A stretch of 64,000 nucleotides of DNA from Bradyrhizobium frederickii (GCF_004570865.1 NZ_SPQS01000009.1:124001-188000), one strand, 5' to 3'. Counted from the stretch's first letter, positions 15,913 through 24,136 are shown. Program-made: numbers and translations. The notes: generated by a model not told the origin, from the sequence alone.

Positions 15913-16571
15913 GCGACGGATGCTCCCTGCAGGACGGCTTGATTCCACAGCTGATAGCCGGCGGCGTTCAGATGCACCCCGTCGATCGTGTGCGGCACCG
16001 GCATGGGCGGCAGCGCCGCAAAGGTCGCGCCGCTACGGCTGGCGAGTTCAGGCAAGGCGGAATTATAGCTCTCGATCAGGCCCATCGCTTTCGTCTGCGC
16101 TTCGGCGGCCAGACGAGGTGAAACCTCGAGTGGGGGGACCGCCAGCACGACAATGCGGGCTTTCGTCGCCGACAGCTGCGCCATCAATGCGCTGTAGTTC
16201 GCCTTGAACTCCGCCAAATCGCGCGCAGCTCCGAGCGCGTCGTTGATACCCAGTGCCATCACGATCGCAGCGGCAGGTCTGCCGTCGAGCACATCCATCA
16301 ACCAATTGCCCAGGTCGCTGGTCGTGGAGGCGCCGTCCAGGCCGGCATTGACGATGGCATGACCACAGAGCTCGCGCGGCAGCGCGGAGGCTTCGACCAC
16401 GCTGTCACCGAGAACGATGATGGGATCGTCGACCCGGGCCAGCGTATAGTGAAGGATGACTTGACGGCTCCGCCGATGCGATTCGAAGAAGGCCTGCTTC
16501 TTGGCTACGGAGGCCCCGGCCGCAACAGCGCCGATCAGCACGACGGCAAGGCCGATAAGCATCCTGTTCAT
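15897..16571 (-). CDS. SGNH/GDSL hydrolase-fold protein, membrane-anchored or secreted
   Basis: 224 residues. An N-terminal hydrophobic segment (residues 3-22) could be a signal or anchor. Block I is VLGDSVVEAS with Ser57, and the Gly and Asn blocks follow (NAGLDGAS; ALGINDALG). The catalytic Asp/His are in TIDGVHLNAAGYQLW near residue 197. It precedes and overlaps the acyltransferase-3 gene, so it probably acts outside the membrane as the partner that transfers or removes acyl groups on a polysaccharide. Confidence 0.85.
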   Translation of the reverse strand: MNRMLIGLAVVLIGAVAAGASVAKKQAFFESHRRSRQVILHYTLARVDDPIIVLGDSVVEASALPRELCGHAIVNAGLDGASTTSDLGNWLMDVLDGRPAAAIVMALGINDALGAARDLAEFKANYSALMAQLSATKARIVVLAVPPLEVSPRLAAEAQTKAMGLIESYNSALPELASRSGATFAALPPMPVPHTIDGVHLNAAGYQLWNQAVLQGASVACRAS

Positions 16572-16749
16572 GTACCGGCTCGAAACGTACCCAGGTGTTG
16601 AACGTCGAAGTGCCGCGCTGCATCGACCAGAGTCATCGCCTGCTCCTCGACGTCAACGGCGCCAGGCAAGCGTGCCACACAAGATCACATCGCCGGCCCA
16701 ATAAAATCCGCTCAAATTGATGCAAAATGGAATGAATGCGTGCATCTGT

Positions 16750-17290
16750 CTGGCAGCGCCATTCTCCTCGCGGCGACCACGCATGGATCGGCGTTCTCGC
16801 GGCCTGAAGCGCCCGAGTTTTGCTCTTCTCTTTCGCCCTCCTTTGTGAAGAGGGCGCAGGGAAGGCCGGGTGCCGGCTGGCACCCGCGGTCCGCTGCGCG
16901 AAAGAATTTGCACACGCAAATGCGCAGGCGGAAAACAGGTGGGCCGGAAAACACCCGGCCTTCCCTGCGCGATGGGTTGACGGCTTATGCCTGCTCTCCC
17001 CGGAGCCGAGTTCCTTCTGGCCTCCGTCACCTCGCGAAAACTGATGCACCGCGTCCGGTTGGCCGATGCATCTTCGCGAAAGCTTGGCTGTAGCAACGAC
17101 AGCCAGGACGACATGGTTTTGCCGTACGCGACAGCCCGGCTTGGCCCAAAGGGCTTCGCCGGACACTGCGCCGTTCGTCGCACGGAGAAGGACCTCACGA
17201 GCTTCACCCGCCCCGGTCCTGCCTTGCCATGCCCGACGCAGCCGCGTCCACCGCAGCCCGGTCCACGTTCGTTGCGACGTACGATCGCCC
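16750..17290. repeat. Dispersed Bradyrhizobium-type intergenic repeat with a 19-bp inverted repeat
   Basis: GCGCAGGGAAGGCCGGGTG at 16854-16872 is perfectly complementary to 16952-16970, 79 bp apart. Flanking phrases such as GACCACGCATGGATCGGCG, CTGATGCACCGCGTCCGG and GACAGCCAGGACGACATGG are familiar to me from multi-copy intergenic sequence in Bradyrhizobium. This is recognition from memory and was not searched. Proteins predicted in this block by gene finders would be spurious. Confidence 0.55.
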
Positions 17291-17456
17291 CTCTCCCTGG
17301 GCCGGGATGGCGGGAATATGCCGTAATTCCGAATTTCGGTAAAGTGGAATATTTTTGCGGAAGGGGGTTGACGGAGGTTTGGGTGTTTTGCCCGACGGGT
17401 CCGCCCCTTTTGCAGGGCAATTGCAAATGAATGACACCGGGACTGTCTGCTTGCTC

Positions 17457-17600
17457 CGCCTCTCCCGCTTGCGGCAGAGGCCGACGCGCTCGCAGAGCGC
17501 GGCGGGTGAGGGCTCTCGCCGCGCAGGGACGTCTTCAGTTATTCTCAATAATCCCTGCGCGGAGACACCCTCTCCCCAACCCTCCCCCGCAAGCGGGGGG
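17457..17600. repeat. Palindromic repeat pair, CTCCCGCTTGCGG ... CCCCCGCAAGCGGGGG
   Basis: CCTCTCCCGCTTGCGGCAGAGG at the left and CCCTCCCCCGCAAGCGGGGG at the right are inverted relative to each other, with GGTGAGGGCTCTCGCCGCG between them. This matches the layout of the 26.67-26.81 kb block, so both belong to one family. Confidence 0.7.
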
Positions 17601-17641
17601 CTATCGCATATGGCGCTTTTGCGAGACCTGAGCGCGCGCCT

Positions 17642-17828
17642 CGTCCTTCGAGACGACCGCTTCGCGGTCTCCTCAGGATGAGGCTAAGCAGCATTGGTGC
17701 TCGTTGAAACTGGTGCCGCGCACCCGCATCCTCATCCTGAGGGCCCGCCAACGGCGGGCGTCTCGAAGGATGGCCACAGGCGAGATCGCTCCCATATGCG
17801 ATTGCCCTCCCCCGCAAGCGGGGGAGAG
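17642..17828. repeat. CATCCTGAGG-type repeat nested inside the CCCGCAAGCGGG-type repeat
   Basis: 17642-17774 begins CGTCCTTCGAGACGACCGC and ends GCGTCTCGAAGGATGG, with CCTCAGGATGAGG and CTCATCCTGAGGG inside as mirrored units. It is flanked by CTATCGCATATGG at 17601-17613 and CCATATGCGATTG from 17792, near-perfect mirror images, followed by another CCCTCCCCCGCAAGCGGGGG. The order suggests that one repeat landed within another. Confidence 0.6.
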
Positions 17829-17906
17829 AGCCCACTGCCGATGTCGCACTCAGCGAAACCCGTCAAAATCCTTCCGGGCTCTACCCATCCTACGCCCGAC
17901 ACGCGA

Positions 17907-18380
17907 TCAACCGTCACTCGCCAGCCGCGCGGCGAACCGCTCGTCCGACCGGCGCAGCCGGCGGCACAGCTCGCGGTTGATGTTCTGCAGGACGATCACA
18001 TAGGCGTGGATGTCGGTCTTGTAGCAGGCGTAGAGACTTTGGGCGGTCAGCTCGTACAGCACCGTCGGGACCTCCGCGACCACATTGGCCGAGCGGTTCT
18101 GCATTTCGATCAGCGTCATCTCGCCGAAGAAGTCGCCACGCTCGAGAACGGAAATCGGGATGACGCGTCCCGAGCTCGCCCGCTTGCTCACCGCGAGCCG
18201 GCCGGATTTGACGATGAACATCGATCGTCCCGGCTCGCCTTCCGCGACGATTGTAGCGCCGGGCTCGAAGCGGCGCTCGGCCAGCATCGACACCAGGAGG
18301 TCGAGGCCTGGGTCCGACAGGCCGCCGAAGAACGGCGTCGCGAGCAGGAACGCTTTCAGATCGGGGGCCGTGGCGTTCAT
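17907..18380 (-). CDS. Stand-alone cyclic-nucleotide-binding (CNMP) domain protein
   Basis: 157 residues consisting of one cNMP-binding domain: FFGGLSDPGLDLLVSMLAER, EPGATIVAEGEPGRSMFIVK, GDFFGEMTLIE and a C-terminal helix. No DNA-binding HTH follows, so it is not a complete Crp/Fnr regulator. The phosphate-binding cassette FFGEMTLIEMQNRSANVV keeps the GE and R-S-A pattern, so nucleotide binding is plausible. It lies 109 bp after the ferric-reductase-like gene in the same direction and may be its sensor partner. Confidence 0.82.
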   Translation of the reverse strand: MNATAPDLKAFLLATPFFGGLSDPGLDLLVSMLAERRFEPGATIVAEGEPGRSMFIVKSGRLAVSKRASSGRVIPISVLERGDFFGEMTLIEMQNRSANVVAEVPTVLYELTAQSLYACYKTDIHAYVIVLQNINRELCRRLRRSDERFAARLASDG

Positions 18381-18489
18381 GGCGCGAGGTTACGCCCCGT
18401 CACCATTCGGGACAAGCAGAGCGGCATGGCCCGGGCGTGATCCGGGGCCCTCGCCGCAGACGCGCTTGTCCCGGATTCTTCCATCCCGG

Positions 18490-19119
18490 CTACGGGCCTT
18501 CCCCGCGCAGCGTCCTCCGCTTTCGCCACACCTGCAGATCCATCATGACTTTCGCGGTCGCCGCGAGAACAGCAGCGCACAGTACGGCCTTCGAGAACGT
18601 CTCCATCGTTCCCTCGATCAGGAGGCAATGGACCACGCTGCCCACGACGATGATGATCGCAAGCGGCATGTGAATGAAGCGCCAGGTGCGCGGCCGCAGC
18701 TCTAACCGCCGGCGCAGCAGGGCCAGGAGCGCGACAATGAAGATCGCCCACATCGCGGTCACGCCAAACGGCGAGAACGGCGTCGGCGATGAATAGGTCA
18801 GCGCGTCGATCATGTCAGGCGGGCTGGTGATCCAGAGGCCGGCAACGTGGATCATTACGGCCAGCACCAGCGCGCCGCCGATCCAGTGATGGGCCCGCCG
18901 TCCGCGGTAGGCCGACAGCGGCGCCAGATATCCGCCGATCAGCAGCGGCTGCACCAGCACGAGACCGAGCGCGACGATCCCGGCGAATCCGGCGAGAATG
19001 TAGACCGGACCGCGCCAGGCGAGCTGCTCGCTGATCGCAGCCAGCGCGGTCGGCACGCCAATGACCAAGGCCAGGGCGATCCAGATCAGGATCACCCGTG
19101 CCGGTCTCCGTCCCGCCAT
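18490..19119 (-). CDS. Ferric-reductase-like transmembrane (haem b) protein
   Basis: 209 residues with about six helices. His77/78 and His91, and His150 and His164, are spaced 13-14 apart on two helices (AHHWIGGALVLAVMIH; FIHMPLAIIIVVGSVVH). This is the classical pattern for two b haems in the ferric-reductase/MsrQ superfamily. There are no FAD- or NADPH-binding domains, so electrons must come from another donor such as quinone or a flavoprotein. Its start is 12 bp after the stop of the Tat-exported dioxygenase-fold gene, so the two are probably one operon. Confidence 0.85.
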   Translation of the reverse strand: MAGRRPARVILIWIALALVIGVPTALAAISEQLAWRGPVYILAGFAGIVALGLVLVQPLLIGGYLAPLSAYRGRRAHHWIGGALVLAVMIHVAGLWITSPPDMIDALTYSSPTPFSPFGVTAMWAIFIVALLALLRRRLELRPRTWRFIHMPLAIIIVVGSVVHCLLIEGTMETFSKAVLCAAVLAATAKVMMDLQVWRKRRTLRGEGP

Positions 19120-19131
19120 CCCCGCGCCCGA

Positions 19132-19635
19132 TCAGGCCGCCTGCAGCACGAAGTGCGCCTCGAGGCTGTTGTCCTTGGCGCTCCGCATCACCGGCCGCAG
19201 GAACACGGTTTTGAATTCGCCGCTGTCATAGGCGAGATGGCCATGCGGCTGGCCGAAGATCGGAATGATCTGCGGCATCTCGAGCCGGAACTTGCCGTCC
19301 TTGTCGGTGAGCGTGGCGCCGTGGCTCTGCGGCTCGTGCTCCTGGCCTTCGACCGTGTGCGCCCAGATCTGGATGCGCTGGCCGGCGAGCGGCGCGCCGT
19401 CGCCGGCGCGGCGCACGGTGCCGCTCATCCAGAAGCCGCCCTTGCCGATGCGATCGACGATCGCCGCGCCCTTGCGGTAATTGTTCGCCCCGCCCGACAT
19501 CGATTCAGTGGGCGCGAGGCCGTTCGCACGGGCGGGTAACAGCAATCCGGAAACGCCGGTCGCGAAAACCCCGCTCGCCAGGACGGAGCCGCCGGCGACG
19601 AGCAGGCTGCGGCGGTTGAGTACGACCATGGTCAT
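19132..19635 (-). CDS. Tat-exported intradiol-dioxygenase-fold protein
   Basis: 167 residues. The N-terminus NRRSLLVAGGSVLASGVFA is a twin-arginine-type signal. The remainder has the intradiol dioxygenase beta-core pattern: SGTVRRAGDGAPLAGQRIQIW, HGATLTDKDGKFRLEMP and PHGHLAYDSGEFKTVFLRP. His131 and His133 match the HxH iron ligands of protocatechuate 3,4-dioxygenase, but the two Tyr ligands are not where expected and the loop before HxH is short. It may bind a metal without ring-cleaving activity. The ATG at 19635 is preceded by AGGAGG. Upstream partner of the haem membrane protein gene. Confidence 0.75.
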   Translation of the reverse strand: MTMVVLNRRSLLVAGGSVLASGVFATGVSGLLLPARANGLAPTESMSGGANNYRKGAAIVDRIGKGGFWMSGTVRRAGDGAPLAGQRIQIWAHTVEGQEHEPQSHGATLTDKDGKFRLEMPQIIPIFGQPHGHLAYDSGEFKTVFLRPVMRSAKDNSLEAHFVLQAA

Positions 19636-19853
19636 ATCGGTTCCTCCTGGCAACCGTGCGATTGCCACGCCAAACTACAGCAACACGCGCAAAACGCCCA
19701 GTTGGGATGAAGGGCGCCTGAGGTCGCAATAACAGTGTTGTGAACGATAGCGTTGCAGCCCCAAACCGCGGGGGCAACGGCAGGTCCCGACACTACATGT
19801 GACGCCACAGACGCGCATCATCGCGCAGATCCTCCCGTTCAGGTGCCCCCCGC

Positions 19854-20846
19854 ATGATCCCCTTCTCCGTGCTCGACCTCGCGCCAATTTGCCAGGGCGG
19901 CGATGCCGCGCAGGCGTTCCGCAATTCGCTCGACCTCGCCCGGCATGCGGAAGGCTGGGGCTACAAACGGTTCTGGCTCGCCGAGCATCACAACATGACG
20001 GGGATCGCCAGCGCGGCGACATCCGTGGTGATCGGCCACATCGCCGGCGGCACCAGGACGATCCGCGTCGGCTCCGGCGGCATCATGCTGCCGAACCATT
20101 CGCCGCTGGTGATCGCCGAGCAGTTCGGCACGCTGGAATCGCTCTACCCCGGACGGATCGATCTCGGGCTTGGGCGGGCGCCGGGCACCGACCAGTTCAC
20201 CGCACGGGCGCTGCGGCGCGACCTCGCCACGGCCGCCGAGAACTTTCCGCAGGACGTTCTGGAGCTACAGGCGCTGCTCGGCGAGGTGCAGCCGAACCAG
20301 GCGATCCGCGCCGTGCCCGGCATGGGCACCAAGGTGCCGCTGTGGATCCTGGGCTCCAGCACCTTCGGCGCGCAGCTTGCGGCAATGCTCGGGCTGCCGT
20401 TCGCGTTCGCCTCGCATTTCGCGCCGCAGATGATGATGCCGGCGCTGCGCGAATATCGCGCGCGGTTCGAGCCGTCGGCGCAGCTCGCCAGGCCCTATGC
20501 GATGGTCGGCGTCAACGTGTTCGCGGCCGACAGCGACGCGGAGGCGCAGCGGATGTTCTCCTCGCTGCAGCAGCAGTTCATTAATCTGCGCCGCGGCACG
20601 CCCGGCCCGCTGCCGCCGCCGGTGGACGACATGGACGCGCTGTGGTCGCCGGCGGAGAAGGCCATGGTCGGCCAGTCGCTGTCCTGTTCCGCGGTCGGCT
20701 CGCCCGATGTGGTGGAAGAGAAATTGAAGGCGCTGATCCGCGAGACCGGCGCGGACGAATTGATCACCACCGGGCAGATCTACGACCACGATGCACGGCT
20801 GCGCTCGTTCGAGATCGCCGCCGAGGTGCGGGAGAGGTTGGCGTGA
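19854..20846 (+). CDS. LLM-class flavin-dependent oxidoreductase
   Basis: 330 residues of the luciferase-like TIM-barrel family using FMN or F420. Seen are the N-terminal FSVLDLAPICQGGDAAQAFR, GYKRFWLAEHHNMTGIASAA, VGSGGIMLPNHSPLVIAEQF and GRIDLGLGRAPGTD, which are typical of the subgroup annotated as MsnO8-type. The substrate is unknown. It is transcribed alone, divergent from the dioxygenase-fold gene. Since F420-dependent members exist in the same superfamily, the broken cofC at 4.2-4.5 kb is a curious but unlinked coincidence. Confidence 0.88.
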   Translation: MIPFSVLDLAPICQGGDAAQAFRNSLDLARHAEGWGYKRFWLAEHHNMTGIASAATSVVIGHIAGGTRTIRVGSGGIMLPNHSPLVIAEQFGTLESLYPGRIDLGLGRAPGTDQFTARALRRDLATAAENFPQDVLELQALLGEVQPNQAIRAVPGMGTKVPLWILGSSTFGAQLAAMLGLPFAFASHFAPQMMMPALREYRARFEPSAQLARPYAMVGVNVFAADSDAEAQRMFSSLQQQFINLRRGTPGPLPPPVDDMDALWSPAEKAMVGQSLSCSAVGSPDVVEEKLKALIRETGADELITTGQIYDHDARLRSFEIAAEVRERLA

Positions 20847-20907
20847 GTGGCACGCGGCCGATCGCGTTACGAGATAGGGCTCGGTGGCTGCGCCGAGTGA
20901 AGTGCGT

Positions 20908-21056
20908 TCCCTCCCCCCTTGTGGGGGAGGGTTAGGGAGAGGGGTAGCCCAGGCAAAGGTGCCGATCGCTTAACGACGCACCCAGGTCGGTGCGCAGCGG
21001 AGAGAATCCCCGTGTGGCACCCCCCTCCCTGCCCCTCCCCCACAAGGGGGGAGGGA
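20908..21056. repeat. Inverted intergenic repeat, CTCCCCCCTTGTGGGGGAGG type
   Basis: TTCCCTCCCCCCTTGTGGGG at the left and CCCCACAAGGGGGGAGGGAA at the right form near-perfect mirror arms about 110 bp apart, each arm also being a small hairpin. The same design with slightly different bases is seen at 31.96-32.12 kb. It lies between convergent genes, so it may act in transcript ends. Confidence 0.75.
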
Positions 21057-21107
21057 ACGGAGAGAGCACGGCTTGCCGCCGATTTCGACCTCAGCTCATG
21101 GCGCCTT

Positions 21108-21983
21108 CTAATCCGCAAACCCGAACAGCTTGGCCGGATTGTGCACCAGGATCTTCTCCAGCTCCGCCTGGTCCGGCGCGTAGCGGTACATCAGCTCGAG
21201 CAGATCGGCATCGTTCGGCGGCTGCTTCACCGAGACCGGGTGCGGCCAGTCGCTGGCCCAGACGCAGCGATCGACGGCTGCCTCGATATAGGCGCGCGCG
21301 ATCGGGATCACGTCGTCGTAGGGCGCGCCGGCCTTCGAGGTCTTCTCGCCAAGCGACAGCATCACCCAGAAATTGCCCTTGCCGAGCAGCTCGAGCATCT
21401 TGCGCAAGTTGGGATCGCTCTTGCCGGCCTCCGGGTCAGGCCGGGCCATGTGGTCGATCAGCACGGGCACGTCGAGGTTCTCGTATTTGGCGACGCTCGA
21501 CATGATGCCGTCCTTCTCGGGCTGGATCTTGACGTACCAGCCGAGCTCGCGGATGCGCGCGATCGCACGGGTGAAATCGGCATCCGACAGCACGGCGCCG
21601 AGCTCCTGGCGGAAGCTGAAGCGCGCGCCGCGCACGCCGGCATCATGCAGCCTGGAGAGGTACGCATCGCTTGCCTCGGCGAACACCAGCGCGTTGGCGC
21701 AGCCGCGATAGTTCGGGCCCATCGCTTTGAGCCCGTCGAGCACGACGGCATGATCGGCGCCGTAGGTCGTGGTCTGCACGATGATGCCGCGCTCGATGCC
21801 GAGCGTCTTGTGCATGCGCAGCGCCGCTTCCCAGGTCGCACTCGGCATCCGATAGGCCGCGCCGGGGCGTTCCGGATATTTCTCGATCGGGCCCAGCACG
21901 TGAAACTGGCTGTCGACGGTCTTTGGCGGCGGCGCCTTCACCGGCCGGCGCGGATTGGGATCGAACGGCAAATAGGTCGGCAT
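21108..21983 (-). CDS. Amidohydrolase-2 family protein (PDC-lactonase-like)
   Basis: 291 residues with the TIM-barrel amidohydrolase-2 pattern: KTVDSQFHVLGP at the N-terminus, VLIDHMARPDPEAG in the middle, CVWASDWPHP near 250 and NPAKLFGF at the end. It resembles 2-pyrone-4,6-dicarboxylate lactonases. The first metal motif, normally DxHxH, reads DSQFH here: the first His is Gln, as may occur in metal-independent lactonases. It is last in the catabolic operon with RidA, hydratase, FAH hydrolase and flavin reductase, so it probably hydrolyses a ring-derived lactone or similar acid. Confidence 0.82.
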   Translation of the reverse strand: MPTYLPFDPNPRRPVKAPPPKTVDSQFHVLGPIEKYPERPGAAYRMPSATWEAALRMHKTLGIERGIIVQTTTYGADHAVVLDGLKAMGPNYRGCANALVFAEASDAYLSRLHDAGVRGARFSFRQELGAVLSDADFTRAIARIRELGWYVKIQPEKDGIMSSVAKYENLDVPVLIDHMARPDPEAGKSDPNLRKMLELLGKGNFWVMLSLGEKTSKAGAPYDDVIPIARAYIEAAVDRCVWASDWPHPVSVKQPPNDADLLELMYRYAPDQAELEKILVHNPAKLFGFAD

Positions 21984-21995
21984 GCAAGCGCTCCT

Positions 21996-22391
21996 TCAGT
22001 CGATCACGGCGGTGAAGTCGCACTGCACCAGCGCGCCGCCATCCATATGGTCCATCGGCAGCGCGTGGCGCGCCGGGCGCGAATGCTCGTCCGGGAACAT
22101 CTTCAGCCACTCGACATTCACAGGTCCGCGGTTGCTGCGGTCCTTCAGCCAGACCGTCATCTTGATGATGTCATCGGTGCTGCCGCCGGCGGCTTCCACC
22201 GTCGCCCTCATATGCGCGAACATGTTGGCGCATTGCGCCTCGAGGCTCTCCGGCATCGTATTGGTCGCGGGGTCGCGGCCGAGGATGACGCCCGACATCA
22301 CGAGATTGCCGATGCGGCAGGCGTTCGGAATCGGATTGACGTGCTTGAAGCCGCCGATGTGAATGCTTTTGCGCCGCTTTTGACTTGTCAT
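21996..22391 (-). CDS. RidA-family protein
   Basis: 131 residues. Central segments LVMSGVILGRDPATNTMPES, QCANMFAHMRATVEAAGGS and IKMTVWLKD fit the YjgF/YER057c/UK114 fold. RidA proper carries an Arg in the C-terminal part (often CRVEI or similar), which is not obvious here, so this may be a Rid2-7 type with another role. Family members hydrolyse enamines/imines or work as pathway-specific deaminases. Its place between the amidohydrolase and hydratase genes suggests a role in the same catabolic route. Confidence 0.82.
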   Translation of the reverse strand: MTSQKRRKSIHIGGFKHVNPIPNACRIGNLVMSGVILGRDPATNTMPESLEAQCANMFAHMRATVEAAGGSTDDIIKMTVWLKDRSNRGPVNVEWLKMFPDEHSRPARHALPMDHMDGGALVQCDFTAVID

Positions 22392-22415
22392 GGTGCGCTC
22401 CCTCTTATTGTTGGT

Positions 22416-23219
22416 TCAGACGAACTGGCACGACACCGAGCCGAACGGGCCGTAGTCGGCGTGGAACGTGTCGCCGCGACGGATATCGACAGGCCGCGTG
22501 AACGATCCCGCCAGCACCACTTCGCCGGCGGCGAGATGCTCGTCATGCGGCGCGAGGCGGTTGGCGAGCCAGGCGATGCCGTTGGCGGGATGATTGAGCA
22601 CGCCGGCGGCAAGCCCGGTCTCCTCGACCTCGCCGTTGCGGAACAGCAGCGCGCCGATCCAGCGCAGATCGGCATCCATCGGGCGGATCGGCCGGCCGCC
22701 GAGCACCAGCGCGGCATTGGCCGCATTGTCCGAGATCGTGTCCATGACCTTGCGGGTCTTGCCGGTCTCGGGATCGACGCGGTGCATGCGCGTCTCCAGG
22801 ATCTCCAGCGCGGGCGTGACGTAGTCGGTGGCGTTGAGCACGTCGAAGATGGTGCAGTCGGGCCCGCGCAGCGGCGCCTTCAGCACGAAGGCGAGCTCGA
22901 CCTCGATGCGCGGTGCGTGGAAGCGATCGAACGGGATCGGCGTCGCATCGGCATAGAACATGTCGGCGAACAGCACGCCGTAGTCCGGCTCGGAAATGCC
23001 GACCGCGTTCTGCATCGCCTTCGAGGTCAGGCCGATCTTGTGGCCCTTGACGATGCGGCCGCGGCCGAGCTGAAGCCTGGTCCAGGCGCGCTGGACGGCG
23101 TAGGCATCCTCGATGCTGAAATCCGGATAGTCCTTCGTGAACATCGGAATCAACGTCTTGCTGCGCTCGGCCTCATCTAAGCGCGCGGCCAGGCGTTCGA
23201 TCGTCGCAGTGTCCAGCAT
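22416..23219 (-). CDS. 2-oxo-hept-4-ene-1,7-dioate hydratase family enzyme (HpaH-like)
   Basis: 267 residues matching the hydratase/decarboxylase family of meta-cleavage pathways: KGHKIGLTSKAMQNAVGI, EPDYGVLFADMFY, IEVELAFVLKAPLRG with acidic metal ligands and GPFGSVSCQFV at the end. HpaH adds water to the 2-oxo-heptenedioate formed in homoprotocatechuate breakdown; related enzymes act on 2-hydroxypentadienoate. The ring-cleavage dioxygenase and semialdehyde dehydrogenase expected for such a route are not in this window, so the exact substrate is open. It sits in an operon with a FAH-family hydrolase. Confidence 0.85.
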   Translation of the reverse strand: MLDTATIERLAARLDEAERSKTLIPMFTKDYPDFSIEDAYAVQRAWTRLQLGRGRIVKGHKIGLTSKAMQNAVGISEPDYGVLFADMFYADATPIPFDRFHAPRIEVELAFVLKAPLRGPDCTIFDVLNATDYVTPALEILETRMHRVDPETGKTRKVMDTISDNAANAALVLGGRPIRPMDADLRWIGALLFRNGEVEETGLAAGVLNHPANGIAWLANRLAPHDEHLAAGEVVLAGSFTRPVDIRRGDTFHADYGPFGSVSCQFV

Positions 23220-23222
23220 GAT

Positions 23223-24083
23223 CTAGCTCTCCGCGGCGACCTTGTTGCGCAGCACGCCGATGCGGCTCGACTCGACCTCAACCACGTCGCCGACCTTCAG
23301 CCAGCGCGGCGGATCGAAGCGCGCGCCTGCCCCGGTCGGCGTGCCCGTGACGATCATGTCGCCGGGCTTGAGCGTCGCAAAGGTGGAGAGGTAGGAGATC
23401 AGGACATCGAACGGGAACATCAGCCGCTCGGTCGTGTCCTGCTGCCGCACCTCGCCGTTGACGCGCGTGACGATGTCGTGCGGTCCGCGCGGGTCGAGCT
23501 CGTCCGACGTGACGATCCACGGGCCGATGCTGCCGGAACGGTCGAAATTCTTGCCCTGCGTGACGTTGAACTTGCCGTGGCGCAGCCAGTCGCGGATCGT
23601 GCCCTCGTTGCACAGCGTCATGCCGAAGATGTGCGACCACGCCTGCTCGCGCGGGATGTGACGACCGCCCTGCCCGATCACGATGACGAGCTCGCCCTCA
23701 TAGTCGAGCTGCTCCGAGACCTTCGGCTTCTCCAGCGGCTGGCCGGAGCCGGTCATCGACGACATGCTGCGCACGAACAGGCTGGGATATTTGGGCAGGT
23801 CCGAATTGTCCCTGTATTCGGCGTTGCGCTCGGCGTAGTTGACGCCGATGCACCAGAGCTTTTCCGGCGCCAGCACCGGCGGGAGCAGGACGAGCTGGTC
23901 CAGCGCGTAGTCGGGCGTTTGCCCGGCGATGGCTTCCTGCGCGTCGGAAAGCGCGTTGGCCGCGATCAGCGCCTTGACGTCGGAATAGTCGCGGCCGATC
24001 CGCTTGGTGAGATCGACGACGCCGCCTTCGACGGCCGCGCCGTAACGCGGCGCTCCATCCACCAGATAGCTCAGGAGTCGCAT
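23223..24083 (-). CDS. Fumarylacetoacetate hydrolase family protein
   Basis: 286 residues from ATG at 24083, which has GGAGGAATT upstream. The frame stays open much further upstream, but the family N-terminus MRLLSYLVDGAPRYGAAVEG fixes the start. Metal-binding acids are in QLDYEGELVIVIGQGGRHI, with NEGTIRDWLRHGKFNVTQGK, GPWIVTSDELDP and VTGTPTGAG following. FAH-fold enzymes cleave or isomerise or decarboxylate beta-diketo acids such as those of homoprotocatechuate and gentisate pathways. Three bases separate it from the hydratase gene downstream. Confidence 0.9.
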   Translation of the reverse strand: MRLLSYLVDGAPRYGAAVEGGVVDLTKRIGRDYSDVKALIAANALSDAQEAIAGQTPDYALDQLVLLPPVLAPEKLWCIGVNYAERNAEYRDNSDLPKYPSLFVRSMSSMTGSGQPLEKPKVSEQLDYEGELVIVIGQGGRHIPREQAWSHIFGMTLCNEGTIRDWLRHGKFNVTQGKNFDRSGSIGPWIVTSDELDPRGPHDIVTRVNGEVRQQDTTERLMFPFDVLISYLSTFATLKPGDMIVTGTPTGAGARFDPPRWLKVGDVVEVESSRIGVLRNKVAAES

Positions 24084-24136
24084 TGTAATTCCTCCGATGA
24101 TGTCGAGGCAGCCTGGCCGGCGACCGGCCCGCGCGC

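Larger units (their letters stand above)
16572..17906. other. 1.3-kb gene-free region filled with repeats
   Basis: Long frames exist on both strands, but they lack protein character and are crossed by inverted repeats. The first ~130 bp probably hold the promoter of the SGNH/acyltransferase pair. The rest consists of the repeat blocks listed separately (16,750-17,290; 17,457-17,600; 17,642-17,774; 17,800-17,828). Confidence 0.65.

Noticed and set aside
16653..17426. 257-residue minus-strand frame in the repeat-filled gap
   Set aside because: It crosses a perfect 19-bp inverted repeat, has no domain character and lies in a block that looks like a dispersed repeat.
20919..23180. 753-residue plus-strand open frame opposite the amidohydrolase, RidA and hydratase genes
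   Set aside because: His/Arg/Ala/Val-rich antisense shadow of three well-supported genes. High-GC codon bias opens this antisense frame. Similar shadows lie opposite hisD, the CNMP/reductase gene, phnI/phnH and the tannase gene.
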